A stretch of 64,000 bases of DNA, taken from the NCBI RefSeq assembly GCF_024362695.1, contig NC_065417.1, positions 2,287,001-2,351,000 of the forward strand. The letters are read 5' to 3'. A model generated the notes under the pieces. It did no database searches. It was not told the DNA's origin and saw only the letters and a program-made list of their open reading frames with translations. Source of the stretch: Pectinophora gossypiella (taxonomy: Eukaryota > Arthropoda > Insecta > Lepidoptera > Gelechiidae). A program made the translations under genes and the position numbers. This document shows, piece after piece, positions 63,683 through 64,000 of the stretch; the first letter of the stretch is position 1; each line of letters opens with the position of its first letter.

Positions 63683-64000
63683 CTTCTGGAATGTTCTAGT
63701 TTGTTTGCTCGAATTAATATACAAAATTTTGACGCAGCATGGCGCCTTTTTATATATTTACTTACTTATAATTTCTCCGGTCGGCTATGTTCGTGTGTGA
63801 CATTGTATAATGTATTATCTCTGTGAGCGGAGAGCTTTTGTAACATAGACACGTCTTTATGATTTCGTTTCTTTAAAATATTTCTTCAACAATCGACCTC
63901 AGTTATAAAATTATGCAGCTTATTATATTTGTCAATCTTGAACGAATCTGTTTATTATTCAAGGAAAAATAAAAAGCCAAAACGAAACAAAATATTCCGC

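Noticed and set aside
61792..64000. An upstream RGK exon with the GxxxxGK(S/T) P-loop
   Set aside because: I looked for a minus-strand P-loop and switch I exon in this stretch and found only SINE, LINE and simple-repeat sequence; it must lie beyond the window.

Overview
The window looks like nuclear DNA from a lepidopteran insect (moth or butterfly). It is AT-rich, its host genes are split by introns with canonical GT-AG sites, and most of the rest is interspersed repeats of lepidopteran type: tRNA-headed SINEs with RTE-like tails ending in GATGATGATG, jockey-like and RTE-like LINE fragments, many MITEs, and a Helitron with the 3' terminus common in Lepidoptera. The species cannot be named from sequence alone.

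Two host protein genes can be supported, both on the minus strand. The first (14765 down to 2408) is a complete five-exon ELOVL fatty-acid elongase. Its exons join in phase to give 296 residues with all the family motifs (KLTELLDT, HVYHH, the N-x3-H-x2-MY-x-YY box, T-x2-Q-x2-Q). The second (61791 down to 53269, 5' end beyond the window) is the last three coding exons of an RGK-family (Rad/Gem/Kir-like) small GTPase, with the NKID motif and the C-terminal CENLNVL motif. No reaction or complex links the two genes; they are simply neighbours, separated by about 38 kb (14.8-53.2 kb) with no recognisable host gene.

Layout. 1-2.2 kb: downstream repeats, including a large MITE split by a mariner-type MITE. 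2.2-14.8 kb: ELOVL. Its 8.3-kb first intron holds an LTR retroelement made of two exactly tandem 2197-bp LTR+gag units plus a third LTR, in the same orientation as the host gene. 14.8-53.2 kb: a repeat-dense intergenic region with nested TIR elements, SINEs of three families, a truncated non-LTR reverse transcriptase ORF (21.15-22.04 kb), a 0.95-kb TIR element carrying repeated TTTGCCC motifs, hairpin MITEs, a (GT)n/(GTGC)n microsatellite and a polypurine/G-run tract. 53.3-61.8 kb: RGK exons. The 7.3-kb intron contains a ~312-bp tandem repeat broken by two dated insertions, and a Helitron with both ends (56249-58751) carrying an eleven-unit 134-bp minisatellite. 61.8-64 kb: RGK intron with more LINE and SINE pieces.

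The most unusual objects are the gag-only tandem LTR element with an arginine/serine-rich Gag, the minisatellite-bearing Helitron, the TTTGCCC-motif TIR element, and several multi-level nested insertions whose target-site duplications can be read directly.
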